Of a stretch of DNA of 64,000 nt, positions 20,649-32,600 are shown piece after piece. The number at the start of each line of letters is the position of its first letter. Positions within the stretch are counted from its first letter, which is position 1. The translations under genes were made by a program, and so were the position numbers. A model generated the notes under the pieces. That model ran no database searches, had not been told where the DNA came from, and saw nothing but the letters and a program-made list of their open reading frames with translations. The stretch spans positions 24,275,822 through 24,339,821 of the forward strand of contig CP099842.1 of assembly GCA_030062745.1 (NCBI GenBank), read 5' to 3'. This DNA is from Capitulum mitella. Taxonomy: Eukaryota > Arthropoda > Thecostraca > Pollicipedomorpha > Pollicipedidae.

Positions 20649-23600
20649 GTGAGCTGGCTGGGGCCAGGCCGGGAGCTGGGGTCGGACTCCTGCGGGTACT
20701 GGGCTTGGCCACGGAAGGGATCCGCGGATTGGCATAGCTGCTGGAGCCGGCCAAGACTCATCAGGCAACTTTGCTTGTTTTATGGCTCTGGATCAGTAGG
20801 CGGTGTTCTGTGTTGGTTCGGGAAAGGGTGGTTTCGGGGGCATGCAAGCCATGGTTTAATGTGGATCAGATGGGGCATGTAAGCCTTGCCATAGATCAGT
20901 GATGTCTGCTATGTTTGTTTTCCTCCAGGATTGCATACTTGCCCTTGAAGAACTGAAGCCCTTCGCTTAGAACTGTGTGATAAATGTGGTTCTTGGGCAA
21001 TTCAGAATACTGCTCGTCAAATGGGCAGAAAGGCAAATTGGAAAGAATTGTCCATTAAATTTTCAGTTTTGACATTTGAAAAAGCATCTTTATCTTTTAA
21101 TGACGAGGGCAAATCTTTGTGCTGTCGATGACAATCAACTGTTTGGATCTGTGAAGCGTTTGGCGTGATTGTCCTGACCGCAGCCTGACCTGAGACTGAG
21201 ACCGAGACCGAGACTGAGACCTAAGACTGAAATAATCCTGACTGCGGCCCGGTTTGCCAGCGGCCGACTCGGTGGCGGAGGCCGAGGACGCCGGCGACTC
21301 CAGGCCGCCGGACGCCTCCGGCTACTCGGGCGACCACGACGCCAGCCCCAAGCCGGCGGCGCGAGCCAAGGACAAGCGGCCCGTCAGGTGGGCGGCCGTG
21401 GCGGCCGGCGCCCGTCAGGCGGCGCAGAGTGGGCACGAGAGGGGTGATGACACTGCTGGTCCGTCCGCGGGCGCATTGATCATTCCACGCCACTCGTGGA
21501 GAGCTGGAGGCTTGCAGAGTGGACGGTGGCGTGCGATTTTATCGTGCTGGCTTCCGAGACTGAAATTTTGCGCTGTGTCACTTTGAAATAGGATTACGTC
21601 TGATAGCGCAGCCAGTGGCGGAATCGTATGTTCCTGTGCGATCTGGACTCGGCGCCTCCGAGGTCCCGTTTCGCCGTGCTTCTGGTCCCCGGGTCGCTGA
21701 CACAGGTCCCTGCTGCACCCAGGCCGAGTCACATCAACAAGGGAAAGCAGCAGCGCGACCGGAGGAAGCTCAGGGAGAAGCGGCGCAGCACCGGCGTCGT
21801 CCACATGCCCTCTACCGAAGTCAGTGTGAGTGTAGGACGGCCATGCCTGTTGTATTGCGATAAGCGTAGTGGTTTTGGTCGCTGGCGCTTGTCGTCGACT
21901 TGTCCCTCGCTTTATGCCGTCTTTTTGGAAAAAATACATGGTATTGTTCTATTTGGGCTCGGCTGAGATTCTTATTTCCAGTAAACTGAAGTCTTTTTTT
22001 CATAGCATCTACCTTGTCTTTTTGGTGCTCGACGCGCCAACAGCCAGCTTTGCTGTCATTCATATGCTCGTTTATAGCGTTGCGTGGACTTGTGTGGAAA
22101 CTTTGTTTTTTGTTGCAGTCGACAGGTGGCAGCACTAACGAGGACGACGAGGAGCTGTCCACCGGCCAAGTCATGTGTAACGAAACGCGGCGGAACACCC
22201 AACAGAACGAGTTCAGCGACCCGAGGGGCAATGCAAGTTCCCTGGGAATCAGCCATGCGGACCGCCAGTTCAAGAACCCCCTCAGAAACAAAAGGTACCA
22301 CACTGACGTTTCTGTTTCCCACGTCGCACCTTGCGATACAACGATGCGCGAACGCTGCTTGGGTTACCGTGTACCTGCTTGGCGCGAAAGAATGACCTAC
22401 CTGTCTGTTGTCCATTATGTGTCCAGTTGTCCAGCAGTGTACCGTGAATGGTGGCTCAGTCAGTAGAACGCTGGTCCCCCGGTCCCGGCAAGATGGGTTC
22501 TTGTCTTCTCAACGCCCGATGTTTGGCCTGCGGGTCAGCTGAAAACTGGCTGATATAGGGTCATGCAGACTTCCACACGGTCGTGTCTTGGTCCTGACGG
22601 CACGGTAAGGTTTTGCCACAAAATCTCGTTACCTGGAATTGCGCGATCACGACGCAGGTGTGGGTCGGAGTCCGTGCAAAATGCTCTGCCTAACACGGGC
22701 TCCGATCCCTGACTGCCTTAGCAAACCATTCGGATCAAGGTACAAAGGAAAGATTATAATGAGAACGGTAACTTTCGCTAGCCATGCGGCTAAGAGCTGG
22801 ACTAGGGAACTGGGATAATCTTCAGTTGTAATGGATGATGTGTAAGCATCATGACTGTTGAACAATCGCCAGACGTATTTGGTAACGTATAAGCATCACA
22901 TCTGGTATTTTGAAATGTCAGTTCGCTGTGTGCCAAAGCTCGTTAGCTGTGGACTTAGGAAGCTGAGCTGCTTGAAAACTCTCGTTCTTGTGTGTGTGTG
23001 TTTTTTTTTTGCTGTTTCTGTCGTCGTTTCGACGCTCTGAAAGTCTGATAACAAAGTTACGCGTGAAGTCATTCGACTGCCGAGCATGAACCGGATCTGA
23101 CGCAGACCGCACGTGCCCGGGATGTCGTGGTCACAGCCAACTTAGCGTGGTGAGCGCCTCACGCCGCGCCTGCGGCGCTCCGAGGTACGAGCGCTCCACC
23201 ACAGCCACCACAACGGTATTGCGAGGCACGAGCCTGCTAGGACAGCCACCACAGTGGCGAACGTGGCGCAGTTAGTGTGGACCCATGCAGGCGTCCGCGT
23301 TACGAGTGAACGGTGGTGGATGAGCGGAAAGCTACGTCCGAGGCCCCAGCCACGATCTTCCACGCTTTGTCTTCGCCGTCTGGTCCCGCCGCTGGCTCCC
23401 CGGCCAGCGATCCATTCGACTTGGCGTCGGGCATCTCAAGTGGCCGCCTCCGGCCGCCCAGGAGTACGGGGCTCAGACGGGCCCGCCGCCGCCGGTGTGT
23501 AAAGCGTGCGGCGTGACAGACTGGGCGTCTCGCTTCGGCTCTGGCGGTCTGCCGATCCACGCCACGGCGGCCGTGCACGCCGGGCTTCGGGCGTGCGGTG

Positions 23601-26600
23601 CGGGGCTGTTTTTGTCCGTGTTGGTGGACCGGCGCAGCGTACGAACAGACACCATTAAGGAATATTTTTAATGCCTGATAGGACTCGTGTTTTACGTATA
23701 ATGCGTCATATCTAATGTCTAAATTGTGTGTAATGCGTAGACTAGAAGGGTACAGCAGGAAGAAACAGGTAGGACAAAGAGGTGGGAAGAAACGAGGTAA
23801 CGACAGATCGGCCGGAGTTTCGGCCAGAGATGAAGACAGAGCCGGAGTCTCGAGCCGGCACCGTCACCAGCTCTGCCCCGTGCTGTCACGCAGACTTATG
23901 TGCCACTCTCACCCCCGATGCCAGCCAGAGAGAGCCGCTGGAGCGGTCCGCGGCTCGTTACCATACAGCGGCCGACCGTCTGAATAAGCGAGCGCCGTGC
24001 GGGCCGTTCCGGCTGATTGGCCTGTCTCTGAGGCGCACCTGGCGCGTGGCCCCGCGGGGCGACTGGAGGCGGGCCCACCTGGCGGGACGGGGGCGGCCCG
24101 TCCCCCTGGGCAGGCCGGTCCCGAGGCGGCCGACGTCGTCCATCGCCGGCGCTGGCGGCCGCGACGCGGCGGAATGCAGGGTCGCCGCCGGCCCGGGGGG
24201 GGCGGCGAGGAGCGGAGCGCAGGTGCCGCCGCCGCGTCCGGCTGGCGGCGCCACGCCTCTGCCGAACCGCTGCCTCCCGCGTTGCATCATGCATGCAGCG
24301 TTTCTAGTCTACGCCCTGCCGTCGCCGAACGCCTCCAGCGAATTGGCCACGGCCCGGGCTAGGCCGTGCGTCTTCTCCGTGACGCGGTGCGGTGACGGTC
24401 GCCGTTCCTCGAGCGGGGTCTCCGGCGGGGTGGGCGGCCTCGGCTCGTCTCGGCCCGACCCGGCCCGACCCGACCCGACCCGACCCGACCCGACCCGGCC
24501 CGGCTCGGCTCGGCTCGGCCCGGCCCGGCCCTGCCCGTCCTTGGGGCGCGGCGTGTTTTGCCTTGGGGCGGAATGTGTTTTGACCGCGGCCGGCGCGGCT
24601 ACCCAGGTGTCCGGCCGTGATCAGATTAGGCCGTTCTGTCGGGAGACGCCGGCAGCCAGCACGCGACACAGCGCGCAGGCAAACAAACCGTCGGCGGCGG
24701 TGAGGCGCCTGGCACAGGGTACCGGCCGACGACTCGACCTTGTCGGCGGGCGGCGGCGCTGGCGTGCCCGGGCGGGAAGGCTGGAGGGGCTGGGAACTTT
24801 GCATTATCTGCGAAGCGGTTGCCGGAACTCTGCGAAGTGCCGTCAGACGGTCTCGGCCAATTTCACATAACACTCGTGGATCAGACCGTGGCTGTGAATA
24901 CCAACTGAAGCATGAATGTGCCGCGTTGACTTCCATCAGCAGATCTCGCGAGGCTTTTTGACCTGTCGCCGCCACTGGGCTTCTAGCTGGTCTCACTCCG
25001 AACCAGCCCATACAAGAACACATCGTATATACGAGATCTTTCATTTGCCGTATGCGGAGAACAGGCAATGCACAGCATTGAGAAAAGGGGTCACGACTCC
25101 GGGCGGGCATTGGCATTCAACGCAAACTCAGTGGCATGAGCGTTTCACCTCAGTGTTTGACTGTGGTTAGTGTGTCTGGCTGGCTTTACTGTCCGGTTTG
25201 ATTAGTTTAAATCCTTCAGACGTTAAATAACTGGATCCAGTCAGTCATAAAGTGGCTTTGGAAAGTTCACTTACGCAGTCAAATTGTATCAGCCATCAAC
25301 AGTTTTACTGAGCATGTTCATATGCAGCATGTTGGACGTTAAAAATGACTTGTTTACAAACTCAGATGTCCCACACTGTATAGCACAATAGCTTATCTGG
25401 TGTAAAACATTAAACCTCTCCTGAAAGCATGGCTATCTCTGAATCATTCACATTTTTCCAGCGCCTTCGCGTGATGTCAACTATGATTCGCTTAGCGTGA
25501 TTTGAACAGCGAGGAACATTTTTTTTCTCCATACGTGTTAATGGAGTGTTACGGAAACCGTGCTTTCTTATTTTTTTCTTCCGCAAGTCCTCAGTGCCCA
25601 CGCAAGGTAGTTTTCACCGTTTTATTTCTGAATGCCTCAATCCCTTTTGTCCCGATCCATAAGTCTAAGCGACCGGAATTAAATTCACAACGTACCATAT
25701 GCTCCCGATGCCGAATTTCTGTGAACCGTAATAGTCCAGCCGTAATGGCTTTTACCACCATAAAGGCTCCTTATTGGGCGCATGACAAGCTAGGTAGACA
25801 GCGTTCCTGTTAAAGTTTGAAGTGTAGTTCCAGATGTGTGGCACGTTTATTTCCCCTTATGCACGATATAAACGTGTGTTTATCGATCGTTTTCAGCATT
25901 TTGTATCCGAGAAATTGCAAGTTTATGCTTGTGGAGCTCCTGGTGGAAACCATATGATTCGGCTCCCAGTGGTCGTGAAGTCAGTAACCTGCAGAAAGCG
26001 TAGTGGCCGGACGGACGGGCTGCACAGTTTGTTTGTTTGTTTGTTTGTTTTTGTTCTTTGTTCTGCTAGTTGGAAGTCACATGGCGTACCACATCGCTCG
26101 TAATAATGCAGCGTACTTCTAAGATGCTAGTTTTCTGTGAATTTCTTTGGATGATAATGAAATTGATGTGCCAGCATTAACAGGTGTGCAGCCTAGGGCC
26201 AGCTCCTGTAACATTTATGGATGGAGATTGCAGTGGGGCGGATGTGACTTCCGCCACACCAACTTCAAAAGTTGGTATAGCGTGCCTCATCAACCTTGAA
26301 CAGGGGGTGTTTCCAAAAGTGGATGTGGCATGGAACCATCCACAGCCCAAATTTTACTTTTTTCGCCAAATTCTGCAGTGAGGAACTAGAAATATATTGC
26401 ATCGCAGAAATAGATTATGGAACAATGTCATCGCACAGTACTCCAGTCCAGTACCGTTCGGGTGTTTCTGGGGTGCCCCATGAGGCCTCGAAATAGCCAG
26501 ACACCTCTTAAGCTAACTTTGACAATGGATAGTTTCCTGCGTGCCGCCTTTCAGCTAAAAACAATAGAGTTAATGTAAAACGGAACCGAAAACAAACTAC

Positions 26601-29600
26601 CTCAGCCAGCTCCCAACCAAACTTCAATTAGAATAGTACCTACATACCACGCTACCTTTAAGCAAAGAGTAACTAAAATCTTCTCACAAAATATTTTCAG
26701 CATGGGAGCTGGCTTACAACATACAACATATGTATGCCAGCTTAACTGGACGTTCTTTGCATCGGCGGAAAGATTGTCGAAAATGTGAGCGTTTTCAGTA
26801 ACTAGTGTTAGAAGCAGCGGTCTCCGCGCCTTCACGCTGCACAATATGTGAAAGGTGTGCAGTTTGTATCGTTTGGGTCGTAGCACTCTCCAGTGCTGGT
26901 TTACACGGTAGTGCTGTGTAAACCTGTAACTGGCGGAAAAGTCTTTTGTAGGTCATATTCACTGAAATCGAAAAAGAAGTGGTTGGGATTCGTTGACACA
27001 GTAATGGTGGGGGGAGGGGTGAGGATGTAAACTAGAGCATATAAAACTGACTTGGCTGATCTTTGCCACACCAGCTTTCAAAACATTCTCCACTCATGTT
27101 AAAATTAACTGTGTTACAGCTATTGAATGATCAAGTACATGTTTTATTTGGAATGAAGCAATTGAAAGTTGTTATGGCATTTAAAGCCAGTTAATGCAGA
27201 TTTAACGGGTTAAGACCATTTAATGCCACTGACGCTAGCTTTAGATAGGTAAAGCCTAACGGTTTTTGCTAATCGTTGATAATGATGTTATTCCGCTTTT
27301 TTGTTGTTGTTTGACTTTGGACTTTGAGCTTTGCTTCGTTGCTGTTGATTGAATGTCGTTGCATGGAATTGCCGTCGTTGCAAACCCAGTGTTGTTCGCT
27401 CTTTTACGCTTCAAAGGGAAAAACGGGTCCTAGTCTGCGGCTCTGGGACGTATGTCTGTCGTCCATTCGGCCTAACCGTGCTAGCTTTTTCACGATACAT
27501 CATCGTTCTGTTATTTCACGGCTGGAGTTCGGCGGAACCCGCAGAAACGTGTTTCACGACAACTGCTCATGGTTTCCAGGAAATGCCGTCTTTTTGTGGT
27601 ATCCGATCGATTGGTTCAGTCTTATCCCAACCACCCTAGCAATTTTAGCCCGCGTCCTTTTTTCAGTCCCTGTCGCGCGTTTCCTTGCAGTGCAGCTCCC
27701 ATACTAATCTGAAACATCGGGATCCCCCTGCGCTCTGCAGAGCATGTTCGAAAGATGTGCAGGTGTATCAGAAATAGATGACACCCGGGGAATGAAAGCC
27801 TGGATATATAAAAGCCTGCCAGATGTTGTGAGATGTGGTGGCGATATTACCACGCTTCGCGGAAATAGCTTATGCCCACCCAGTGGCTGTGTAGTCAGCA
27901 TGATGCCATAGAGCATTGTGATATTTAGACATTCAGGAACACTGAGTTTCCGTTGTGGTAAGGTCCCGTTCCAGTAGACAGGAAAGGCCATTATTTGGTG
28001 TAAAGAGTCATCCTTGTTTTTTTTTGGAAACGGCGCTTTTATTTCTCAGCTCCTTTTCGTTCGTTTTTCTTCTCACCCTTCTTCCTCTCAAGCTGAATTC
28101 CTCGGATCAACGCTTCAGTACGCCAAACCCCGTGGAGCAGCCTGGTTTTCCGATTCTCCCCGTCATTCCGTGTTGGTCACCTTCTGCGGCTGCCGCTGCG
28201 ACACTCGTCACCCGTCCTTTGTGCGGCCAGCAGTGTCTGTCTGTGTCACGGACCGTCCGTCCGGGCCGCCCGACGCCCGGCGCCATGACCGCGGGCGGGT
28301 CCGGGATAGCGGCCGGACGCGCCGCCGGCGGGGGATGTGCTCTGACCGCGGTTTGCTCCCCTGACATCCTGAGACGCAGCCGGTCGGAGGATGTGAGGAT
28401 GCGCCCTGACCGCGGGCTGTCCGGTGGCCCCGACGCGCGGAAGGCCGCTCTGACGTCACCGGTTCGAAGGCAGATTCCGGCCGCTCGTCTTGCCGGGCAG
28501 CCAGCCTCCCTGAGACGTCGTTCCGCGGACGGCGAGCTCCGTCGTGTCTTGCCATAATCCCGGGTCGTGTTTGAGACCTGACGCACCTGATTCACGCGGT
28601 CACCTTCGACAGTAAGGCCGGTCTGATTCGAAAAGTAAACGGCAAAACGTCTGTGCTGTCGACCACGGCGTGGCTTTTCTTTTTTGCTGATTGACGTCAT
28701 TGAACAAAGCAAGATAGTCAGTTTTCCATCGCGCCTCAGAGGGCGAAACCCGCTCTGTGACGTCATAATCTGGACAGCTGTCTGTACTTTTGCTCCGCGA
28801 TTTTCCCTGTCGCGGCGTCTCACGCCATAGCACACGGCATTGTTGGCCACGCATCACACAAGGATAAAAGTACCGACACCCGGACGACACCTGGGAAATT
28901 ACATGGTACCTCCATGGTGTTTCCGATGCAGACCGTCCGGAAGTCGGATCCTCAAATACAGTGGTTACGAGGCTAGCCAGGTCCGACCGGAGAGGTGCCG
29001 GGTTTAGGGAACTTGAAGGTAAGACGCCGGCGGCGCTGCCGTGGGCCGCGGCGGGCCGGGAGGTCAGTCGGGGCGGCCAGCTCATTTCACGCCGCGCGCC
29101 GCCGCCCGCTCGTCGGCCGCTAATTAACGCAAATAGTAATCCCGCCGATTGAACCGGGGTCGTGACCCGCCGGCCGGTCCTCGCTGGAGCTGAGCTGGAG
29201 CGCGGCCGGCCCCCTCTGGAGCTGAGCTGGAGCATGGCCGACCGCCTCTGGAGCTCGGCCGCCCGCCTCTGGATCTAGACTGGAGCGCGGCCGGCCGCCC
29301 CTGGAACTGAGCGGGAGCGGCCGATCTCATCTGAAGTTAAACTGGAGCTGGAGCGCGTCTGACCTCCCACTGGAGCGCAGCTTGAGCTGGTTTGTGGGCC
29401 GGCCTCTCTGGGGAGTTGAGCTGGAGCTTGTCTGGGAAGGTGGTCTCTGGAGCTGAGATGGAGCTGGTTTGGGTGGCCGGTTAACGATACATTTGCTTGG
29501 CTGATACGGCTTGATGGTTGCAATCCGTGGTATATGTCCTTGCTTAAATTTCCTTTGGACCCGCGTCAGAATGGACTGAGTCAGAAATGCCGTGTGAAGC

Positions 29601-32600
29601 AGACTAGCACGGAAAACTCTGTAAGTTATCCATAGCAGAAAGTGAAGAAAGGGCATTTGCTACATAGTTCAGCTCTGGCGGGGATTGTCCACGTATTACG
29701 TTGCGTGTTCCGGTGCCCATAGTATATGATACCACAGAAAGTTCAAGTACAGTTGCGGATGGATGGGTTATTTTTAGTAGGATACTGTATTGGTATTATA
29801 TAGATATTTTATTGGATTATTATGGACGAGGAAACCAAGCGTTTGAAAAGTCTGCGTTCTCGTGTGACCCGGTCCGCCTGACGAGACGCTGTCGTGACCT
29901 GCGAACGGCGCCCGGCGTGCCGCAGCCTCTCCGACCTGGACGCTGACGACGAGGACAACCAGGACTGCGACTCGCTCGGCATGTCTGACACGCCGCTGCT
30001 GACGACCGGCCACCCGCCGCGGCCGCTGGAGCGAACCCCGGAGCGGCCGGCCGACCGCGTGCTCAAGGTCAGTCCTGGGCGGAGTCAGGTGACCTGGGCG
30101 GAGTCAGGTCACCTGCTCACCTGCCGACCGGCCTCTGGAGGCGGCCGGCCGACCTCGGCTCAGGTCAGTCCTGGGCGAGATCAGGTGACCTGGGTGGGGT
30201 CAGGTCACCTGCAGACGGGCCGACCGCGTGCTCAAGGTCAGTCCTGGGCGAGGTCAGTTGACCCGGGCGGGGCCTGGTCATCAGCAGACCGGCCGACCGT
30301 GTACTCAAGGTCAGCCCTGGACGGAGTCAGGTCATGTACCGACCGGTCCCGGTCCGGGGTCTGGCGACAGGTCAAGTCGAGCTGTGATCGTGGACAAGGT
30401 GTCAGACGATCTGCTGTCTCGAGGGAAGTTGTCAGAAGCTGGCTTATAGCAGCCTCTTATTTGATTTTTTTTATTATTTCTATGCTCGTGTTCATGCAAC
30501 AAAAAGGCAAAAGGGTTTGCTTTTCCTGGACGACTGTACATGTCCGGGTTCACGGCGTGCCCGTCCCGTAACCGTCGTTGGCTTTGTTCGGACGGCGCTG
30601 CTGACTGCACAGGCCGTCAGCGCTCCGGCCCCTGCATTGTACACAACAGTTGCGGTCTCTGAAGCGGACCGCATCGGTCGGGTCAGTGCACCCGGGTATG
30701 TCCAGCGCGTTGTCGGGCGCAGGGTCGCCGGTCACCGCCTCCCCGTCCGGCGGGGCGCCTCTCGCCGGCCACCGGCGGTGGTGACGTCACGGGCTCATCA
30801 GCGGGCCGTCGCTGTCAGCCCGGTGGCGTGGCCGGCGGCTGATGTATGCGGCGGCGCGGTGATGACCGATGGAGCCCGGCTGGCGTCGGGGGAGGGGCTG
30901 GGGTCCCTGTGGTCGGGGTCGGCTGGTCAGGTGAAGAGGCGGGACGAGGGACCGGTTCGTCCCGAGCTACCTGCTTGGTCGCCGCGGCCTTGCCACAACA
31001 CGGTGGTGACCGCAGCGTGGCTGGTGTTTGAGCCAGTCAGCGGAGCGGAGCGGCAACACCCTGCCTCATGGCTGTTCTTGTGGACTGCACGAGCAAGTTT
31101 ATGTCGTCTTTGCGATGGGTTGATTGAGGCCAACGCTCAGCGGGTACGAGCCCAAGAAGGTGATGCCACCGCGGGTGTTCGGTAGAATTGTCATCCAGTA
31201 TCGTTGGCATGTTGGTTTGGCTTTGGGATATTTCTTCTATTGCGGTTTGTCTGGATGGGAGAAACTATTCTTTTTAATATATGTTTTTTGCACGCACTTG
31301 ATTACTTAAGTTCGCAATTCTTTGTCATATTTTATCCCTTGTTTTCGCATAAGTTTCAAAGTTTCGTAGTCGCCCCGTCTGTTTTGGAGTTGCCTTCTCG
31401 TATGGTTTATTATGGAGCGTTGGTACGCCTAGAATTATCGACAATAGCGAACATTGGCGACACAAATGATTTTGCTCTGTTTTATTTTGCAGTCGTTTGC
31501 TCTTCGTTTACGTAACGTTTCGCGAATTCCTGAGGGTGTGTCCGCTTGTTACCACCGGACATAGATCGCGGTGCACGCCCGTGCGAACCAACCAGCCCCC
31601 GTAACCGACCGTTGGGCCCACTCGAGGTGTAAACGCCCGAGACGCCGCGCGGCTCGTCAGGCCGGCCGGTTCGTCGGAGCCGGAGCTGTTTGTTGCCGAG
31701 CGCAGTCCCCAGAGAATCGCTCCTCTACACGGAAGACGAGCCGGCAGGTTCAGCTGTCACCGGGCCGCCGGCCGGCGGGCGCTGACGGGGAGGGGGGCGC
31801 CTCAAGGGCGTCACGAGCGGGCCACACGGAACTGGAGGGGGCTGATTATCTGCCAGTCGCCCAGACCGGCGCGCGGGGTCGGGGCCTCCCTGTGTTGCCT
31901 TTCGCCCGGCTCTCGTGCTGGAATGGAAGAGCCCTGTATTATTCTGGGCTTCGTTTAGCTGGTGTTTATCTTAATTGTCTTGTACGTGATTTTCGCAGTT
32001 GTTGTCGTCGCAAGGATGTCGCCCCTGCTAGCACGTATGCGTGCCGGGAACGTGCTTGCTATCTTGAAGTGTTCCGTATGCTCCTCCTTTTCATTTGTGT
32101 TCTGTTTGCTTGTGTGTTTTCATTTTCTTTATTTGCGTTTTTTTTAACTGACCCCATTTCATACCGGAGTATGGTATTCTCGCGAACCGGGCGGCGTTAC
32201 TGGCTTGCTACCTGCTTGCCCGGTTCGCGATGACCACACCTCACTATCATCGGTGGCGGCAGTAGATGTAGAAAAAAAGAGTAGCGGCGAACGGTGTGAC
32301 CCGAAGTGATCCGTGAAGTAATGTAGAAACCATGTTATTTAATGTAATGAGATCACACGGGCATGGAAGGGCATCCCTGCCTACCCATTCCCTGCTTACC
32401 CTTTAAGGGTAGAGGATAAAAAAAATACGCTGACTGTAGCTGGAGCTGTCGGTCAGTATGGGCTGCGCTCTGGTTGTTAGACCAGCGGCTTCCAGCGAAT
32501 CATGGACACCGTAAGTGGCGAGCGACAACAGGATAATATCGTGCTCCCTGGTGCTGGCATCAGATCGATTGCACCCCCCCAATCTGGCAGATAGCCACGG

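Larger units (their letters stand above)
22295..29925 (+). other. PAWR intron 4
   Basis: 7.6 kb. It holds the SINE, a CGACC/CGGCT pentamer tract, a TTTG tract and a minisatellite. Long open frames such as 23782-24870 and 28107-28850 lie in very GC-rich DNA with no recognisable domain on either strand, and I do not call them. Splicing around the whole interval keeps the PAWR frame. Confidence 0.75.

Noticed and set aside
23313..23516. Possible extra PAWR exon (EAPATIFHALSSPSG)
   Set aside because: Exons 4 and 5 join in phase without it and give a conserved NKSLSDLD junction; no match to Par-4 was seen.
23782..24870. 362-codon open frame on the + strand
   Set aside because: It lies in extremely GC-rich PAWR intron DNA, includes a pentamer microsatellite, overlaps equally long frames on the other strand and shows no domain.
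28107..29235. Long - strand frames of 247 and 211 codons
   Set aside because: Arg/Ser/Pro-rich translations of GC-rich intron and a GGAGCTGAGC minisatellite; no domain.
30517..31185. 222-codon + strand frame
   Set aside because: Intronic, with no recognisable domain and codon content typical of chance GC-rich frames.
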